From IMG/VR virus record IMGVR_UViG_3300005974_000001, positions 1 to 43,888 of that record: DNA of 43,888 nucleotides. The stretch is one strand, 5' to 3'. Positions within the stretch are counted from its first letter, which is position 1. Every line of letters begins with the position of its first letter. Positions 19,335-28,589 of this stretch are shown here, piece by piece. A model generated the notes under the pieces. The model worked only from the letters and a program-made list of their open reading frames with translations. It ran no database searches and was not told the DNA's origin. This DNA comes from a virus. The position numbers and the translations under genes were made by a program.

Positions 19335-21169
19335 GCGAAGCTCCGCAGTTGGAGATAGCAAACACCCTGAAGATCGTCCCGGGCAGGGTTGTAGTACAGG
19401 TCGGTCTGAGAGCCACCCCACTGGACCCGGTCCACATACACAGACCTGGTGGTCCCGAACTCGGTGAAGCTCACAGGCTCGCCATCCTCTGCAATCTGTC
19501 TGAGCCTTGCTACCTCAGTGGCTGGGTCGTAGTGAACCTTCTGACCATTGAGGTCAGTTACCTCATCTGCAAGTACGACAGGAAGAATCCACTCGGTCCC
19601 ACGCCTGGGGATAGGGTTGGCCCTCATGGTCCATCTGCTGATGACTGGCGACTCGGTGGTGTCGGTGGCTCTATTGAGCGTAAGGATCAGTTGGGCATAC
19701 TGGCCGACTGGGGGGTCGCCATTGCCATCCCTGATGAGGATCTCCCCGCCTGTCCCACCAGTGGCGAAGTTTCCGGTGCTGTAGGTCTCATCCATAACCG
19801 AAGTGCCATCGACCAGAATCTCGACACCGATACTCGACCCTGCTGGCATGGGTTCGGTCTTGATCAGCAGTCTCTCAAAGACCTTGTTGTCAGCCAGGTC
19901 GAAGGTGATCCTGCCTGAGTTGATGTTGCCAGTGGAGACCCGGTCATCGGACTGGGCAAAGACCCCAGTGTCATTGATCAAGAATGTCAACGTCTCGTCA
20001 AACCACACAGCAGACCAGACTGGCTGACCACTACTGGACACGGTTGCCATAACGTCTGTGGCATACGCTGGGGTCAGTGAGTCTGTGAACTCTCTGAGGT
20101 CGATACGCCCAAGGCCTGCCCTAGTACTGCTGGTGTCCCCATAGCCGAACCACACAAACTGCTCATGGGGAGCCAGCGCATGAACTGGTCCGGGAGTTTC
20201 GACAAGGGGGCCATAGGAAAGGTCGCCGTTGGCCCCAGAGACTGCCAGGCGTACGCCTTTAGAGGTACCCAGAATCACAACACCCACATAGCTTTGGATG
20301 CTCAGTACGTATTCCCCGTCCGGCAACTGGGCTGCCTGAGTCGGTGACGCCAGTGCGGTGCCATCCTCCCTGATGCTGATCCGGTAGACATAGGAGGCCC
20401 GACCCTGCTGGAAGCCACAGTAGATATGGGAGTCACCCTCACCAAAGCAGAGCCAGTCACCATTGAGGACTGAACCATCAGTCAGGTTCTCGGGCGTAGC
20501 AGTACTAGTTGTGTCGGTGATGTTGTAGAGCGTAGTGCCAACACCAACCATGAGGCGACCCTTGACGAAACCGATAACCCCAGGGTTCGGTGGGGAACTG
20601 GCATTGATGTCGTTGATCAGAGTGATGGTGGAACCATCTTCGGTTTCGTAGATTCCCTGATCGGTAAGCAGGTAGACCTTCCTACCATCGCTAGTCATCG
20701 AGTGGCCAACAGCGGAGTCGGGGAGCGTTTCAGAATCCCAGGACCCAGTGTCTTCAACGTCGGTGCGATGGAAAAGAGTGGTGTCCCCCTGGCCCAGAAC
20801 AAAGATTCTGTCGCTAGTGGTGACCATGTTGCAGGGCTCGGTGGAGTTGGGGGCCGGACCGCTGACGCCTACCTCATACACGTCATAGAGGAGTTCTAGG
20901 TTGCCTTCATCCCAGGGGCTGATACCCACAGACTCTTTGAAGCGTTCACGGTTTGAGCGTCTGGTTCGTAGGTCAAACCAATTCTGTCCGGCACCCAGCT
21001 TCCAGGAGTCGGCAGAACGTCTCCATAGGTCAGCGGGGTTAAGGGATCGCTCGCCTAGCTCCTCTGAGTCGTCTGCCTGCTGCCTGATGGTCTCCAGGGT
21101 CGAGGAGACATAGCCAGCCAAATCGACCATGTAACCGACCCCATCGAGTGTGACTGGGAAGTAGCCCAC
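19331..21169 (-). CDS. Large tail protein with beta-propeller, possible nozzle
   Basis: 612 residues. N-terminus (VTLDGVGYMVDLAGYV ... WKLGAGQNWFDLRTRRSNRERFKESVGISPWD) is the start seen in many actinophage tail proteins. Residues about 95-390 contain repeated blades (SDRIFVLGQGDTTLFHR; DGRKVYLLTDQGIYE; GDSHIYCGFQQGRASYVYRI; GVVILGTSKGVRL), a propeller-like set. The rest is beta-sandwich. Gene order (adaptor, then this) fits the tail nozzle of short-tailed phages; a long-tail minor protein is the alternative. Confidence 0.6.
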   Translation of the reverse strand: MGYFPVTLDGVGYMVDLAGYVSSTLETIRQQADDSEELGERSLNPADLWRRSADSWKLGAGQNWFDLRTRRSNRERFKESVGISPWDEGNLELLYDVYEVGVSGPAPNSTEPCNMVTTSDRIFVLGQGDTTLFHRTDVEDTGSWDSETLPDSAVGHSMTSDGRKVYLLTDQGIYETEDGSTITLINDINASSPPNPGVIGFVKGRLMVGVGTTLYNITDTTSTATPENLTDGSVLNGDWLCFGEGDSHIYCGFQQGRASYVYRISIREDGTALASPTQAAQLPDGEYVLSIQSYVGVVILGTSKGVRLAVSGANGDLSYGPLVETPGPVHALAPHEQFVWFGYGDTSSTRAGLGRIDLREFTDSLTPAYATDVMATVSSSGQPVWSAVWFDETLTFLINDTGVFAQSDDRVSTGNINSGRITFDLADNKVFERLLIKTEPMPAGSSIGVEILVDGTSVMDETYSTGNFATGGTGGEILIRDGNGDPPVGQYAQLILTLNRATDTTESPVISRWTMRANPIPRRGTEWILPVVLADEVTDLNGQKVHYDPATEVARLRQIAEDGEPVSFTEFGTTRSVYVDRVQWGGSQTDLYYNPARDDLQGVCYLQLRSFA

Positions 21170-22017
21170 TACTTGATCCTCCAGGGCCAGTTGCTCTGGA
21201 GTCTGCGGACCTCATTCTGGATCAAGCTCTGGTATTGAGCCCGGATGAAGTCAACGCCCCTCATGGTTGCCTGGGGTGGGACTTCCTCGATGCCGGCAAC
21301 AGGGTTAGCGTTGATGTCGATGCGCTGGATTTCCTTGGTCATCAGAAGCCTGGAGGCAGCACCATAAACCAAAATCTCATGAGCAGACTCAGGAAGTCCG
21401 GTGTCTTCTGTGATGTCCTCGGTCAGGTCTGAAGGCAGATCACCAAAGGTTGCCTTGTAGTGCAGGGTCGCTTCAAGGTCGTCAGGGTAGGTGTAGGGAT
21501 AGTGGGGTCTGATGATGCTGTCCGGCCCCACATAGGAGAATTCGTAGTCGTAGTGGTCGTAGCCGGAGAGCTTGTACTCCAGAAGGTACGGATGCAGGAT
21601 GTCCGTCAGTGAGATCGGGTAGTCGTAGTCAACTGTGTCGAAATCGATGGTTGCGGTCTTCTGACGGTAGACACCATTCTGGGGGAGGAGTCGCAGTTCA
21701 TCCTCGACCGCCTTCAGGATGTCATTGGTCGGGTAGTCCGGGGAGACTGTGATGATGTCCCCGGCAGTGTGTGATGCCGCGTCAGAGCCCAGGTGACCAC
21801 GCTCAACCGTCAGGGTCTTAGTAGAAGTATTCGCATCCCAGATATGCAGAAGCTCTCGGTTGATCTCGAAGTAGGAACCTGCGGTCAGACCATTCAGGTC
21901 ATAGGTGGTGACAACAGTGTCCGTCGAGTCATTGATGTCCGCGTTCAGCCTGTTGATGGACTCAGTGCGAACACCTAGAAGCCGCCGGACTTCCCGGACT
22001 ATCTCGTTACTGTTCAT
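21169..22017 (-). CDS. Head-tail adaptor-like protein
   Basis: 282 residues from the ATG near the end of the preceding gene; a TTG lies eight codons upstream. Helical start (SNEIVREVRRLLGV), beta insertion (AGSYFEINRELLHIWDANTST), helix, a tyrosine/aspartate-rich beta part, and a C-terminal helix (ATMRGVDFIRAQYQSLIQNEVRRL). The mix resembles gp4/gp6-type connectors under the portal. Assignment rests on order and composition. Confidence 0.5.
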   Translation of the reverse strand: MNSNEIVREVRRLLGVRTESINRLNADINDSTDTVVTTYDLNGLTAGSYFEINRELLHIWDANTSTKTLTVERGHLGSDAASHTAGDIITVSPDYPTNDILKAVEDELRLLPQNGVYRQKTATIDFDTVDYDYPISLTDILHPYLLEYKLSGYDHYDYEFSYVGPDSIIRPHYPYTYPDDLEATLHYKATFGDLPSDLTEDITEDTGLPESAHEILVYGAASRLLMTKEIQRIDINANPVAGIEEVPPQATMRGVDFIRAQYQSLIQNEVRRLQSNWPWRIK

Positions 22018-22315
22018 CGACTCTACTGACTGGGCCTGCAAGCTCCGGGTAGGCTTCGGTGACTTGCTTCATCTCCAGAAGCTGTTGATCGGTGGGCCGC
22101 TGCTCAATCTGGTGAGCTTCATCCATGGTGGCTTCCCGATAGGCGGACCCCTTGCTGGTGGGAGGCTGGAGGCCGTCTTTCACCAGACGCCTGTAGGCCT
22201 CATCGTCCTTATCCCACTGGGCCTGCTTGACCTTGGCTTGATGGTTGCCTGAGCGTGTGGGAGTGGCAGAGCCAGCGATGCTGATACTCAGAAGCTTCTC
22301 ACGGTAAGCGTTCAA
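22007..22315 (-). CDS. Hypothetical structural-region protein
   Basis: 102 residues, polar and helical (AKVKQAQWDKDDEAYRRLVKDG; TDQQLLEMKQVTEAYPEL). Overlaps both neighbours by a few bases. Could be a small head protein; no family recognised. Confidence 0.55.
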   Translation of the reverse strand: MNAYREKLLSISIAGSATPTRSGNHQAKVKQAQWDKDDEAYRRLVKDGLQPPTSKGSAYREATMDEAHQIEQRPTDQQLLEMKQVTEAYPELAGPVSRVDEQ

Positions 22316-22641
22316 TCTTCCTCCACAGTTAGCCCGGCTGCCACCAGGATGTCCCTTTCCTCGGAACTCACTTCATAGGTCCTGCCACCAAAGTACAGAT
22401 ACTTAGCGGCGCTATGCTCATCGATGGTGCCGTGAAAGCGGACTTCATCATCTTGTGTGATGTAGACATTCTTGCCCCAGGGGGCATTGTTGAGTCGACC
22501 CCAAAGGGTGTGAGGTCCCCTGTGGTCAAGGTGTTGTTCCCTACCAACCTTCTGGGGAACCGTTGGGGGAGTAAAGAAGAATGCCATGGGAGTCCTGGTT
22601 GGTTTGGGGGCCCAACTATCGTTTCTAGCCAGGTCCCCCAA
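22312..22641 (-). CDS. Hypothetical head-region protein
   Basis: 109 residues. Late strands (NVYITQDDEVRFHGTIDEHS; YLYFGGRTYEVSSEERDILVAAG) suggest a small beta fold. Lies right after the capsid and small alanine-rich genes, where head completion proteins are common. No family recognised. Confidence 0.6.
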   Translation of the reverse strand: MGDLARNDSWAPKPTRTPMAFFFTPPTVPQKVGREQHLDHRGPHTLWGRLNNAPWGKNVYITQDDEVRFHGTIDEHSAAKYLYFGGRTYEVSSEERDILVAAGLTVEED

Positions 22642-22651
22642 ACACTAGTTG

Positions 22652-22879
22652 CTAGGCACCATCGTCAATAGCGGTGCCGTCTTCCTCGATCCAGTTGGTA
22701 CCATTGGACCAAGCGAAGGTTGCACTGCCCTCTGCGCCATCGGTGACGTAGATCAGGCAGCCGGTGTAGTCAGCAGCATCCGGAACACCCGCAACATCGA
22801 AACTCGGAAGCGGGATCGGCGTGTCCGTCTGACTCAGTGCGCTCACAAAGGCCGGAGTGGCCTCAGCTTCAGTAGCCAT
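22652..22879 (-). CDS. Small protein next to capsid, possible head decoration
   Basis: 75 residues with CTAGGAG before ATG. Ala/Thr-rich start, then beta segments (CLIYVTDGAEGSATFAWSNGTNWIEEDG). Such short beta proteins behind the capsid gene often decorate heads or tip fibres. Inference from place and size. Confidence 0.5.
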   Translation of the reverse strand: MATEAEATPAFVSALSQTDTPIPLPSFDVAGVPDAADYTGCLIYVTDGAEGSATFAWSNGTNWIEEDGTAIDDGA

Positions 22880-22888
22880 CAGTTACTC

Positions 22889-23854
22889 CTAGCTGTTGTC
22901 GCCAAGCGAGCTTGCACTGTCGATGCGCCACAGAGACTCCTGACGGAAAATCTTGTAGCCACCGAACCAGTACCAACCCATCGGGCGGAATCGCATCAGC
23001 TTGTCGGTCACCGGACCAGGCATCACCTGGGGCAGGGAGTCAGAGACCGTCGAGGAGTACGCCTTGGCAAGGGCTTCCCAGCCCACAACCAGGGTCGAGT
23101 ACAAGTCCACGGTCCCGCCGTCGCCACCATCTTCGGTAAGCAGGGCACGCGGGGTCTCAACGAATCGAACACCCTCGTAGATGCCGATGTCGCCTCGCCA
23201 GATGTTCATCTGGGAGATGCCATAGACGTGGGGGTCTCGCCAAGCAGCGGTGCCGGTTTCCTGCCTCAGGTCCACCGAAACGTGCGGGTGAATGAAGGCG
23301 GTGTACAGGCCGGCCGACTCGCTGATCCCAGGAACGTTGGCGGCCCGCAGGTTCGCAACCACCTTACGGATGTCCCGAGACTGCAAGATATCAGCAGCAA
23401 GAACATTAGTAGCCTGGCTGTTGGCCTGGGTGGCAGTAGCGTCCGAATAGTGGACGTTGTCACCATCATGCAGGACATCACGAGTGATCGTGTCAATCGA
23501 GAGCCCGGCGTTGTAGCCCAGCAGGTTTGCGACCACGGGGTCCACGTCCAGGTAGCTAGTACCCCGGATGCGGGCAGTGGTCACAACAGCGTTACCGTAC
23601 TCGTCCAGCACCACGTCAACATTCGAGTCAGAGAACGTCACACCATCGACGTCAACCTTCTCACTCAGAGGCGTGGTAGCCGCAGCAAGGTCGGCGGTCT
23701 TCGTAAATCGAACGGTCGAACCACGCTTATCGAGGTTGGTGGCCTGAACCGAAGCGATGCGGTCGTAGAACAGTTCCGGTCGAAGGGCAAACCGGGTGAA
23801 CAAGTCCCAAGAGACCTGATCGAACCCGGAATCCCCGGTTCCATAGATTGCCAT
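22889..23854 (-). CDS. Major capsid protein
   Basis: 321 residues. N-terminus GFDQVSWDLFTRFALRPELFYDRIASV, a central VDGVTFSDSNVDVVLDEYGNAVV, and TRDVLHDGDNVHY, IRKVVANLRAANVPGI, YTAFIHPHVSVDLRQE are typical of the HK97-fold capsid group called N4-gp56-like, which build heads without a cleaved delta domain. Length is normal. It follows a scaffold-like gene, and an RNA hairpin presents its ribosome site. Confidence 0.85.
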   Translation of the reverse strand: MAIYGTGDSGFDQVSWDLFTRFALRPELFYDRIASVQATNLDKRGSTVRFTKTADLAAATTPLSEKVDVDGVTFSDSNVDVVLDEYGNAVVTTARIRGTSYLDVDPVVANLLGYNAGLSIDTITRDVLHDGDNVHYSDATATQANSQATNVLAADILQSRDIRKVVANLRAANVPGISESAGLYTAFIHPHVSVDLRQETGTAAWRDPHVYGISQMNIWRGDIGIYEGVRFVETPRALLTEDGGDGGTVDLYSTLVVGWEALAKAYSSTVSDSLPQVMPGPVTDKLMRFRPMGWYWFGGYKIFRQESLWRIDSASSLGDNS

Positions 23855-23855
23855 T

Positions 23856-23880
23856 TAGGGGTCCTTATGACCCCCGATCG
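23856..23880 (-). promoter_or_regulatory. Hairpin over the capsid ribosome-binding site
   Basis: On the minus strand GGGGTC and GACCCC (23874-23858) make six pairs around an ATAAG loop, with AAGGA spanning loop and stem just before the capsid ATG. It separates scaffold and capsid genes and could tune capsid translation or mRNA stability. Confidence 0.45.
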
Positions 23881-23882
23881 GA

Positions 23883-24332
23883 CTACTGAAGGTTGGCGAA
23901 ACCCTTGTGTTGAGAGTACAGAGCCATAGCCTCATCCTTGGAGAGTCCGGGCTTCAACCACGGTTTATCAGCATTGGGGTCAATGCTTTCACCTGTGGTC
24001 ACTGCATCGGACATCCGGGCGTGAGCCTGCTGCTCATCTGCTGGGACTTCTGGTGCTGTGGTTTGGGGGGTCAGAAGTCCGTAGCGCTCTGCGGCCTCTC
24101 GAACCTTGTCGGGTGCGCTCCAGTCAACATCATCTACCTTCTGGAACAACGGCAAAGCCGGATGATCCTCAGGGATGCCAGCCTTCGACAAAGCGAGATT
24201 GCGTTCAAGGTCCCGGACTTTCTTCTGGTTCTCCTCAAACGCCTTGCGCAGAGAAGCAATACCTGAAGATTCCTGGGGTTCCTCGACGGGTTCCTCTTGG
24301 TAGTCGTACTCGGGGTTAGAAATATCGGTCAT
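23883..24332 (-). CDS. Scaffolding protein
   Basis: 149 residues from the third of three close ATGs, best spaced behind AAAGGG. Acidic disordered start (PEYDYQEEPVEEPQES), a coiled coil (IASLRKAFEENQKKVRDLERNLALSKAGI), linker, and a short C-terminal helix (SKDEAMALYSQHKGFANL). Charge pattern, coiled coil and place directly before the capsid gene are those of phage scaffolds. Confidence 0.75.
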   Translation of the reverse strand: MTDISNPEYDYQEEPVEEPQESSGIASLRKAFEENQKKVRDLERNLALSKAGIPEDHPALPLFQKVDDVDWSAPDKVREAAERYGLLTPQTTAPEVPADEQQAHARMSDAVTTGESIDPNADKPWLKPGLSKDEAMALYSQHKGFANLQ

Positions 24333-24424
24333 TGTCATCATCCCTTTCTAGGCCGCACAACGCCGGGAGAAACGCTGTGGCTCCTCTGGGCCAAGACCCC
24401 TATGGCCTTAGCTCACCATTAACT

Positions 24425-25798
24425 CTAGTTTGTAGCACTTCTCAAACCAGCGATGCCGGATTCTGCTGTAATTGCTGATCCGCCACCCTGGAATTTTGAG
24501 ACTCGACCCTCTTGACGCCTTCTGATCCTCTCTCGCGACTGGGAATCACCTTCAAAGACTGCACCAAGGGCTTCCTCTTGGGAGACTCCAGGTTGGACTT
24601 CACCGGGTAGTTGACCGAAGATCTGCCTCTGCATGGCCATGGCCGAGAACTGATCAACTGCCTGACCCGGATCAACGCCCAAGCCGGCCAACCTCTCAGA
24701 CTGACCCTGCGAGAGATCACCGAATCCAGTACGCCTGGCTGTGGCCCCAATCTGTGCAGCGGTAACATGTTGAAGGATGACCTTCTCTGCACGGTCTGGG
24801 TCAATAAAGTAGCTAGCCAGTGCAGCATCCGAGTTGGGTCCGTAGTACTGAGCAAAGGTCTCACGGACATCTGAGGGGGCAAACTGCATCGCAGTCCAAC
24901 CCTCCATGATGCGTGACTGTAGCTCTTGAAGACTCAAACCCCTGTTGACGAACTCTGCGAAGTCTTCGGGCTCATCGTAGAAACCTTCAGGCATGCCAAC
25001 CGAGCGCATCATCTGGGTGACACGATCCCGGTAGGTCATGTAGTCAGCCTCAGACATTGCAAGCTGACCGTTCTGCTTTCGGTTGCCAGGGAAGTAAACC
25101 TCATACCTAGGGCTTTCCCTGACTTCCTCCATCGCTAGGGCTGCATCCCCAGTCTCCTGCCACTTGTCGGCATAGACCTGGAGAAGTTCCTCAGGCATGT
25201 GGGGATACCTGCGCCTGGCTTCATCAACGAAGGACCTGCCAACATCATTGGGAGGCGTAGTGTCAGGGAAGGGAGACTCAAGCTGCTCAAGCTGCTCAAC
25301 CGACTGGAATCCGAAGTAGTCCAGGACTCCAGATGCCTTGTGAGTCGATGCCTCGATCTGCTGCTTGGTACTTACCTGGGGGACACCGTAGAGCTTATAG
25401 AGGGCATCAACCTGGGCCTGGTTTCGTGCATGATGTCGAGTGCCATCTGAGGTTACCAGCCAGTATTCCCCAGACCCATACATGAACTTGGCATCCTGGG
25501 GGGCCTTGCCTTCGATATGGCTAGGCGAACCAATCGGCTTAGCTCCCCAGGAGAATGGGTTGACCTTGTCACCAGAGGCCACAGCTTCCATGCCAGAGAT
25601 GCCACCGAAGACCGTAGATGCTCGGGGCCCCTCAACGAAGCCGGCACGAATGCTTAGCTGGCCTTCAGCAGCATCAATGACTGAACCATAGATCTTGGTC
25701 AGAGAAGGAATCTCGGCAGGGTCAAGCCGGTATCGAGTCTTGGTGCCTTCGTTGACCAGGAAGACAACACCGTCAACTGGCGACCTGTAGAGCCTCAT
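24425..25798 (-). CDS. Probable internal virion protein
   Basis: 457 residues. N-terminal beta region (MRLYRSPVDGVVFLVNEGTK), a second similar strand motif (YGSGEYWLVTSDGTRHHA), then long helices (EADYMTYRDRVTQMMRSVGM; EDFAEFVNRGLSLQELQSRI; RAEKVILQHVTAAQIG). It shares this strand-then-helix plan with the 533-residue protein next to it (GKHIYLMWRVPNGANGG; NGKMYIRQSTEEGYRDWEL). Between the head and lysozyme genes, it is likely an ejected or inner-core protein. Confidence 0.5.
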   Translation of the reverse strand: MRLYRSPVDGVVFLVNEGTKTRYRLDPAEIPSLTKIYGSVIDAAEGQLSIRAGFVEGPRASTVFGGISGMEAVASGDKVNPFSWGAKPIGSPSHIEGKAPQDAKFMYGSGEYWLVTSDGTRHHARNQAQVDALYKLYGVPQVSTKQQIEASTHKASGVLDYFGFQSVEQLEQLESPFPDTTPPNDVGRSFVDEARRRYPHMPEELLQVYADKWQETGDAALAMEEVRESPRYEVYFPGNRKQNGQLAMSEADYMTYRDRVTQMMRSVGMPEGFYDEPEDFAEFVNRGLSLQELQSRIMEGWTAMQFAPSDVRETFAQYYGPNSDAALASYFIDPDRAEKVILQHVTAAQIGATARRTGFGDLSQGQSERLAGLGVDPGQAVDQFSAMAMQRQIFGQLPGEVQPGVSQEEALGAVFEGDSQSRERIRRRQEGRVSKFQGGGSAITAESGIAGLRSATN

Positions 25799-27396
25799 CG
25801 CACACCACCCTGGACACGACCACCAAACATGGGTTCAGCATCATCGAGGGCCTGCGATACCACATTGCCCTTGTTGCGCTTCATGCCTTCCTTCCTCAGG
25901 AACTGTTCGATGGAGTAGGCGTCATTCATCCTGACCAGCTTGGCGAACATCGGATCAGTCTCGTCGGGGACTTCACCCCAGATGTTCTGGACCATCCCAC
26001 GAGCCAGGGTTGCAATGTCGTCATAGGCAAGCTCGGGGTTCTCATGCTCGGGGAACATCGCCAAACGCTGCTTCTTCAGTTGCTCAACCAGAAGGTCAAC
26101 AGAGCCTGGGTTGGTCCTAAGTTTGTAGGCCCACTGTCCGATCATCTCATCGGTCCAGGTGCGCATGCCGATGGGTCCAAGCCATTGCTTCACAAGCTGC
26201 TGGACTCGGTCTTCGCCTTCGAGTCCAAGAAGCTGACCGGACTGACGCTCAAAGAAGGTGATGGCATCCCCGGCCTTACGGACGCCTTCCTCGTGTGCGG
26301 CATTCTCTAGACGCTGAACACCCTGCTCTAGCCAGCCATCCTCACCGGGCTTCACACCAAAGAGGGTCAACACGCTCGGGGTCTGCTGCTTCCGCATATC
26401 AATGTTGTACTCTGGCCTGAGAACCTGAGGCTTGTAGTACCTTGACAGGATTCGAGCTTCCTTCTCTGAGGTTGCGTACCAACCAAGCCACTGGCCACCC
26501 TTCTTGGTCCTGGTCCTTAGGTAGTGCTTACTGGTCTTGGGGTCGTAGTAGAGGACCGCAGAAGGCAGAGCCCACTGGGCTTCCTCATCTGCATATCTGG
26601 CTCTTTGGCCTGGGCCAGTGAGTTCCCAGTCCCGATAGCCTTCCTCTGTGGACTGCCGGATGTACATCTTGCCGTTGGTGGTCCTGATGATGCGGTCATT
26701 CTCACCGAGATACTTGCCAGCGAAGGGGCTAGCGTCAGGGTGGTAGGGGTCGATCTCCTTGAGGATTGAGTCATTGAACTGCTCCTCAGTGATGTCACCC
26801 CGGGTCCACTTGTCAGCCAGGAAGCCACTTAGGGCCATGCTGGGGTTCTGGTAGCCGGTATCAATCAGAGCATTCCGAGCCCTGATCCTGTTGTCCTGGA
26901 GCCTCTGTTCGGCTGCCTTCGGATCGCCTGCGGAGAGCTTGATCCACTCTCTTTGCCCAGGAGTCCGGGTCTGCCAGTATCTGGTGGACTCCAGTTGCCC
27001 CTGGGTGGGTGGCCTACCTTCAACCAGTGAGCGAGCATAGATACTCATAACCTCAGGGTCCCGAAGCATCGGGTTCACCTTGGCCTCACGGTTGTAGTTG
27101 GCTACCCAGGTGGCGAAAGGATGCTCGGCAGTGTTCTCAATCTGTGAGGTCTTGCCGGCCCGGATGGCACCAATGGCCTTGAGTTCCCTTGAACTAATCT
27201 CTCTTTGGACCCTGGTCTCTGACTCTGGGAGCCCATCGGTCATCGCATTCCAGGCTTCACCGTTGGGAACATGCCAGACCATTGGGGTTCCCCGGCCACC
27301 ATTGGCCCCATTGGGAACGCGCCACATGAGGTAGATATGCTTGCCGTCCAGTCGCCAGATTTCAGCGCCACCGGGCATACTGTTCAACTGAGGCAT
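25795..27396 (-). CDS. Probable internal virion protein
   Basis: 533 residues, overlapping both neighbours. Repeated short beta units at the N-terminus and about 240-290, helices elsewhere. Contains MSIYARSLVEGRPPTQGQLE and YQNPSMALSGFLADKWTRGD, helix-turn-helix-like segments that recur in the 355-residue protein (FNSMLGRDPTELELRQYQG). Probably part of the DNA-ejection apparatus. No enzyme motif is seen. Confidence 0.5.
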   Translation of the reverse strand: MPQLNSMPGGAEIWRLDGKHIYLMWRVPNGANGGRGTPMVWHVPNGEAWNAMTDGLPESETRVQREISSRELKAIGAIRAGKTSQIENTAEHPFATWVANYNREAKVNPMLRDPEVMSIYARSLVEGRPPTQGQLESTRYWQTRTPGQREWIKLSAGDPKAAEQRLQDNRIRARNALIDTGYQNPSMALSGFLADKWTRGDITEEQFNDSILKEIDPYHPDASPFAGKYLGENDRIIRTTNGKMYIRQSTEEGYRDWELTGPGQRARYADEEAQWALPSAVLYYDPKTSKHYLRTRTKKGGQWLGWYATSEKEARILSRYYKPQVLRPEYNIDMRKQQTPSVLTLFGVKPGEDGWLEQGVQRLENAAHEEGVRKAGDAITFFERQSGQLLGLEGEDRVQQLVKQWLGPIGMRTWTDEMIGQWAYKLRTNPGSVDLLVEQLKKQRLAMFPEHENPELAYDDIATLARGMVQNIWGEVPDETDPMFAKLVRMNDAYSIEQFLRKEGMKRNKGNVVSQALDDAEPMFGGRVQGGVR

Positions 27397-28589
27397 TAGA
27401 CGAACCTGCGAATGCTAGTGGGCTTGAAGTAGAGGTTTCTAATCTCTACGTTCTTCCCTGTCCGGGGGGCATGGAGAATCTGACCGTTACCCATGTAGAG
27501 AGCCACGTGACCAGGCTTGCCTACCAGGTCTCCAGGTTGGGCTTCAGCCAGGCTGTTGACCTTCTTGCCGGACTGCATCTGGTGCCCTGAGAACCTGGGA
27601 AGGTTGATACCCATCTGCTTATAGACCAACTGGATCAACCCGGAACAGTCCAGGCCCTTCTGGGGGTTGACGCCTCCCCAAAGGTACGGGACCCCCAGGT
27701 ACTGCTGGGCGATCTGGATAGCCAGAGCACCAGAGCCCTGTTCGGGATTGGGTGGTAGCCCACCGTTGCGTTGGAGGGTCTGCTGCCTGACCGAGGTTGG
27801 CAGGTCATCCAGGTCAGCATCAGTGAGGTCGAAGTCGGCAAGGAATCGCTTGGAGGGTCCGTACGCCTGGTAAAGCTCACCAAGGGCACGCTCAAGCCCG
27901 AAGTCGGATTCTTCCTCTGCGGTACCACTGAAGGGATTACCTACCCCAGAGGCTCTTTCTGCTGGGTTGCCTTGCATCATCGAGGATACCTGGGCAAGCA
28001 TTTGGCCCCACATATCCATGTCCTGCTGGACTGTGGGCTCAGTCTGTGTAGGGTCTACGGGGTCGGGGTTGCCTAGGTTGATAGCAGCAGATGGCTGGAT
28101 GTTGACCATCCGACGCCTGGCAGTCCGGTTCATCCCGATAGGAACCCGACCGTTGGGTGCAGTCCGGTTGGCTAGAGCCCTGTCTGAGCCGGCCCCTCGA
28201 CCACCACCGAATGCCCGAAGAAGGCTCTCGGCTTCATTCCAGCGTTGGGCATAGCGATGTCTGTACTGCCTGGCTGGCCTCTGAATCCTTGCAGCCAGTT
28301 CAGCACCTGAGATACCCTGCCGATCGAACTGGGGGATTGAACTGTAGAACTTGCGGGCCGCATACTCGACATTGGTTAGCTGAGCCGGGGTCCCCCAACC
28401 TTGGGAAGGCCGCTGCTGGAAGACACCTAATGAGTCATGGTCATTCCTGTTGCCAAGGTGGCCAAGGTTGCGTAGCCCAGACTCCACAATTCCAGTAGAG
28501 AGTGCAGCAGTGATTTCACGAGGACCATAGCCCATCTGCTTGCCAACTCGGACAATGGTATTGACGATGTTGGGATCATAGCGAGCCAT
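27396..28589 (-). CDS. Virion peptidoglycan hydrolase: lysozyme-like plus NlpC/P60
   Basis: 397 residues. N-terminal lysozyme/transglycosylase-like domain (1-100) with likely catalytic Glu36 in GIVESGLRN and SLGVFQQRPSQGWG, the actinophage version of this fold. A linker follows. C-terminal NlpC/P60 peptidase: Cys315 (DCSGL), His361 (GHVALYMG), His373 (ILHAP). It sits among internal virion genes far from the holin, so it most likely opens the wall during DNA entry, not lysis. Confidence 0.85.
   Translation of the reverse strand: MARYDPNIVNTIVRVGKQMGYGPREITAALSTGIVESGLRNLGHLGNRNDHDSLGVFQQRPSQGWGTPAQLTNVEYAARKFYSSIPQFDRQGISGAELAARIQRPARQYRHRYAQRWNEAESLLRAFGGGRGAGSDRALANRTAPNGRVPIGMNRTARRRMVNIQPSAAINLGNPDPVDPTQTEPTVQQDMDMWGQMLAQVSSMMQGNPAERASGVGNPFSGTAEEESDFGLERALGELYQAYGPSKRFLADFDLTDADLDDLPTSVRQQTLQRNGGLPPNPEQGSGALAIQIAQQYLGVPYLWGGVNPQKGLDCSGLIQLVYKQMGINLPRFSGHQMQSGKKVNSLAEAQPGDLVGKPGHVALYMGNGQILHAPRTGKNVEIRNLYFKPTSIRRFV

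Noticed and set aside
22649-23929. 426-codon plus-strand frame opposite the capsid gene
   Set aside because: Exact antisense of the capsid gene; its length follows from the high third-base GC of the real gene.
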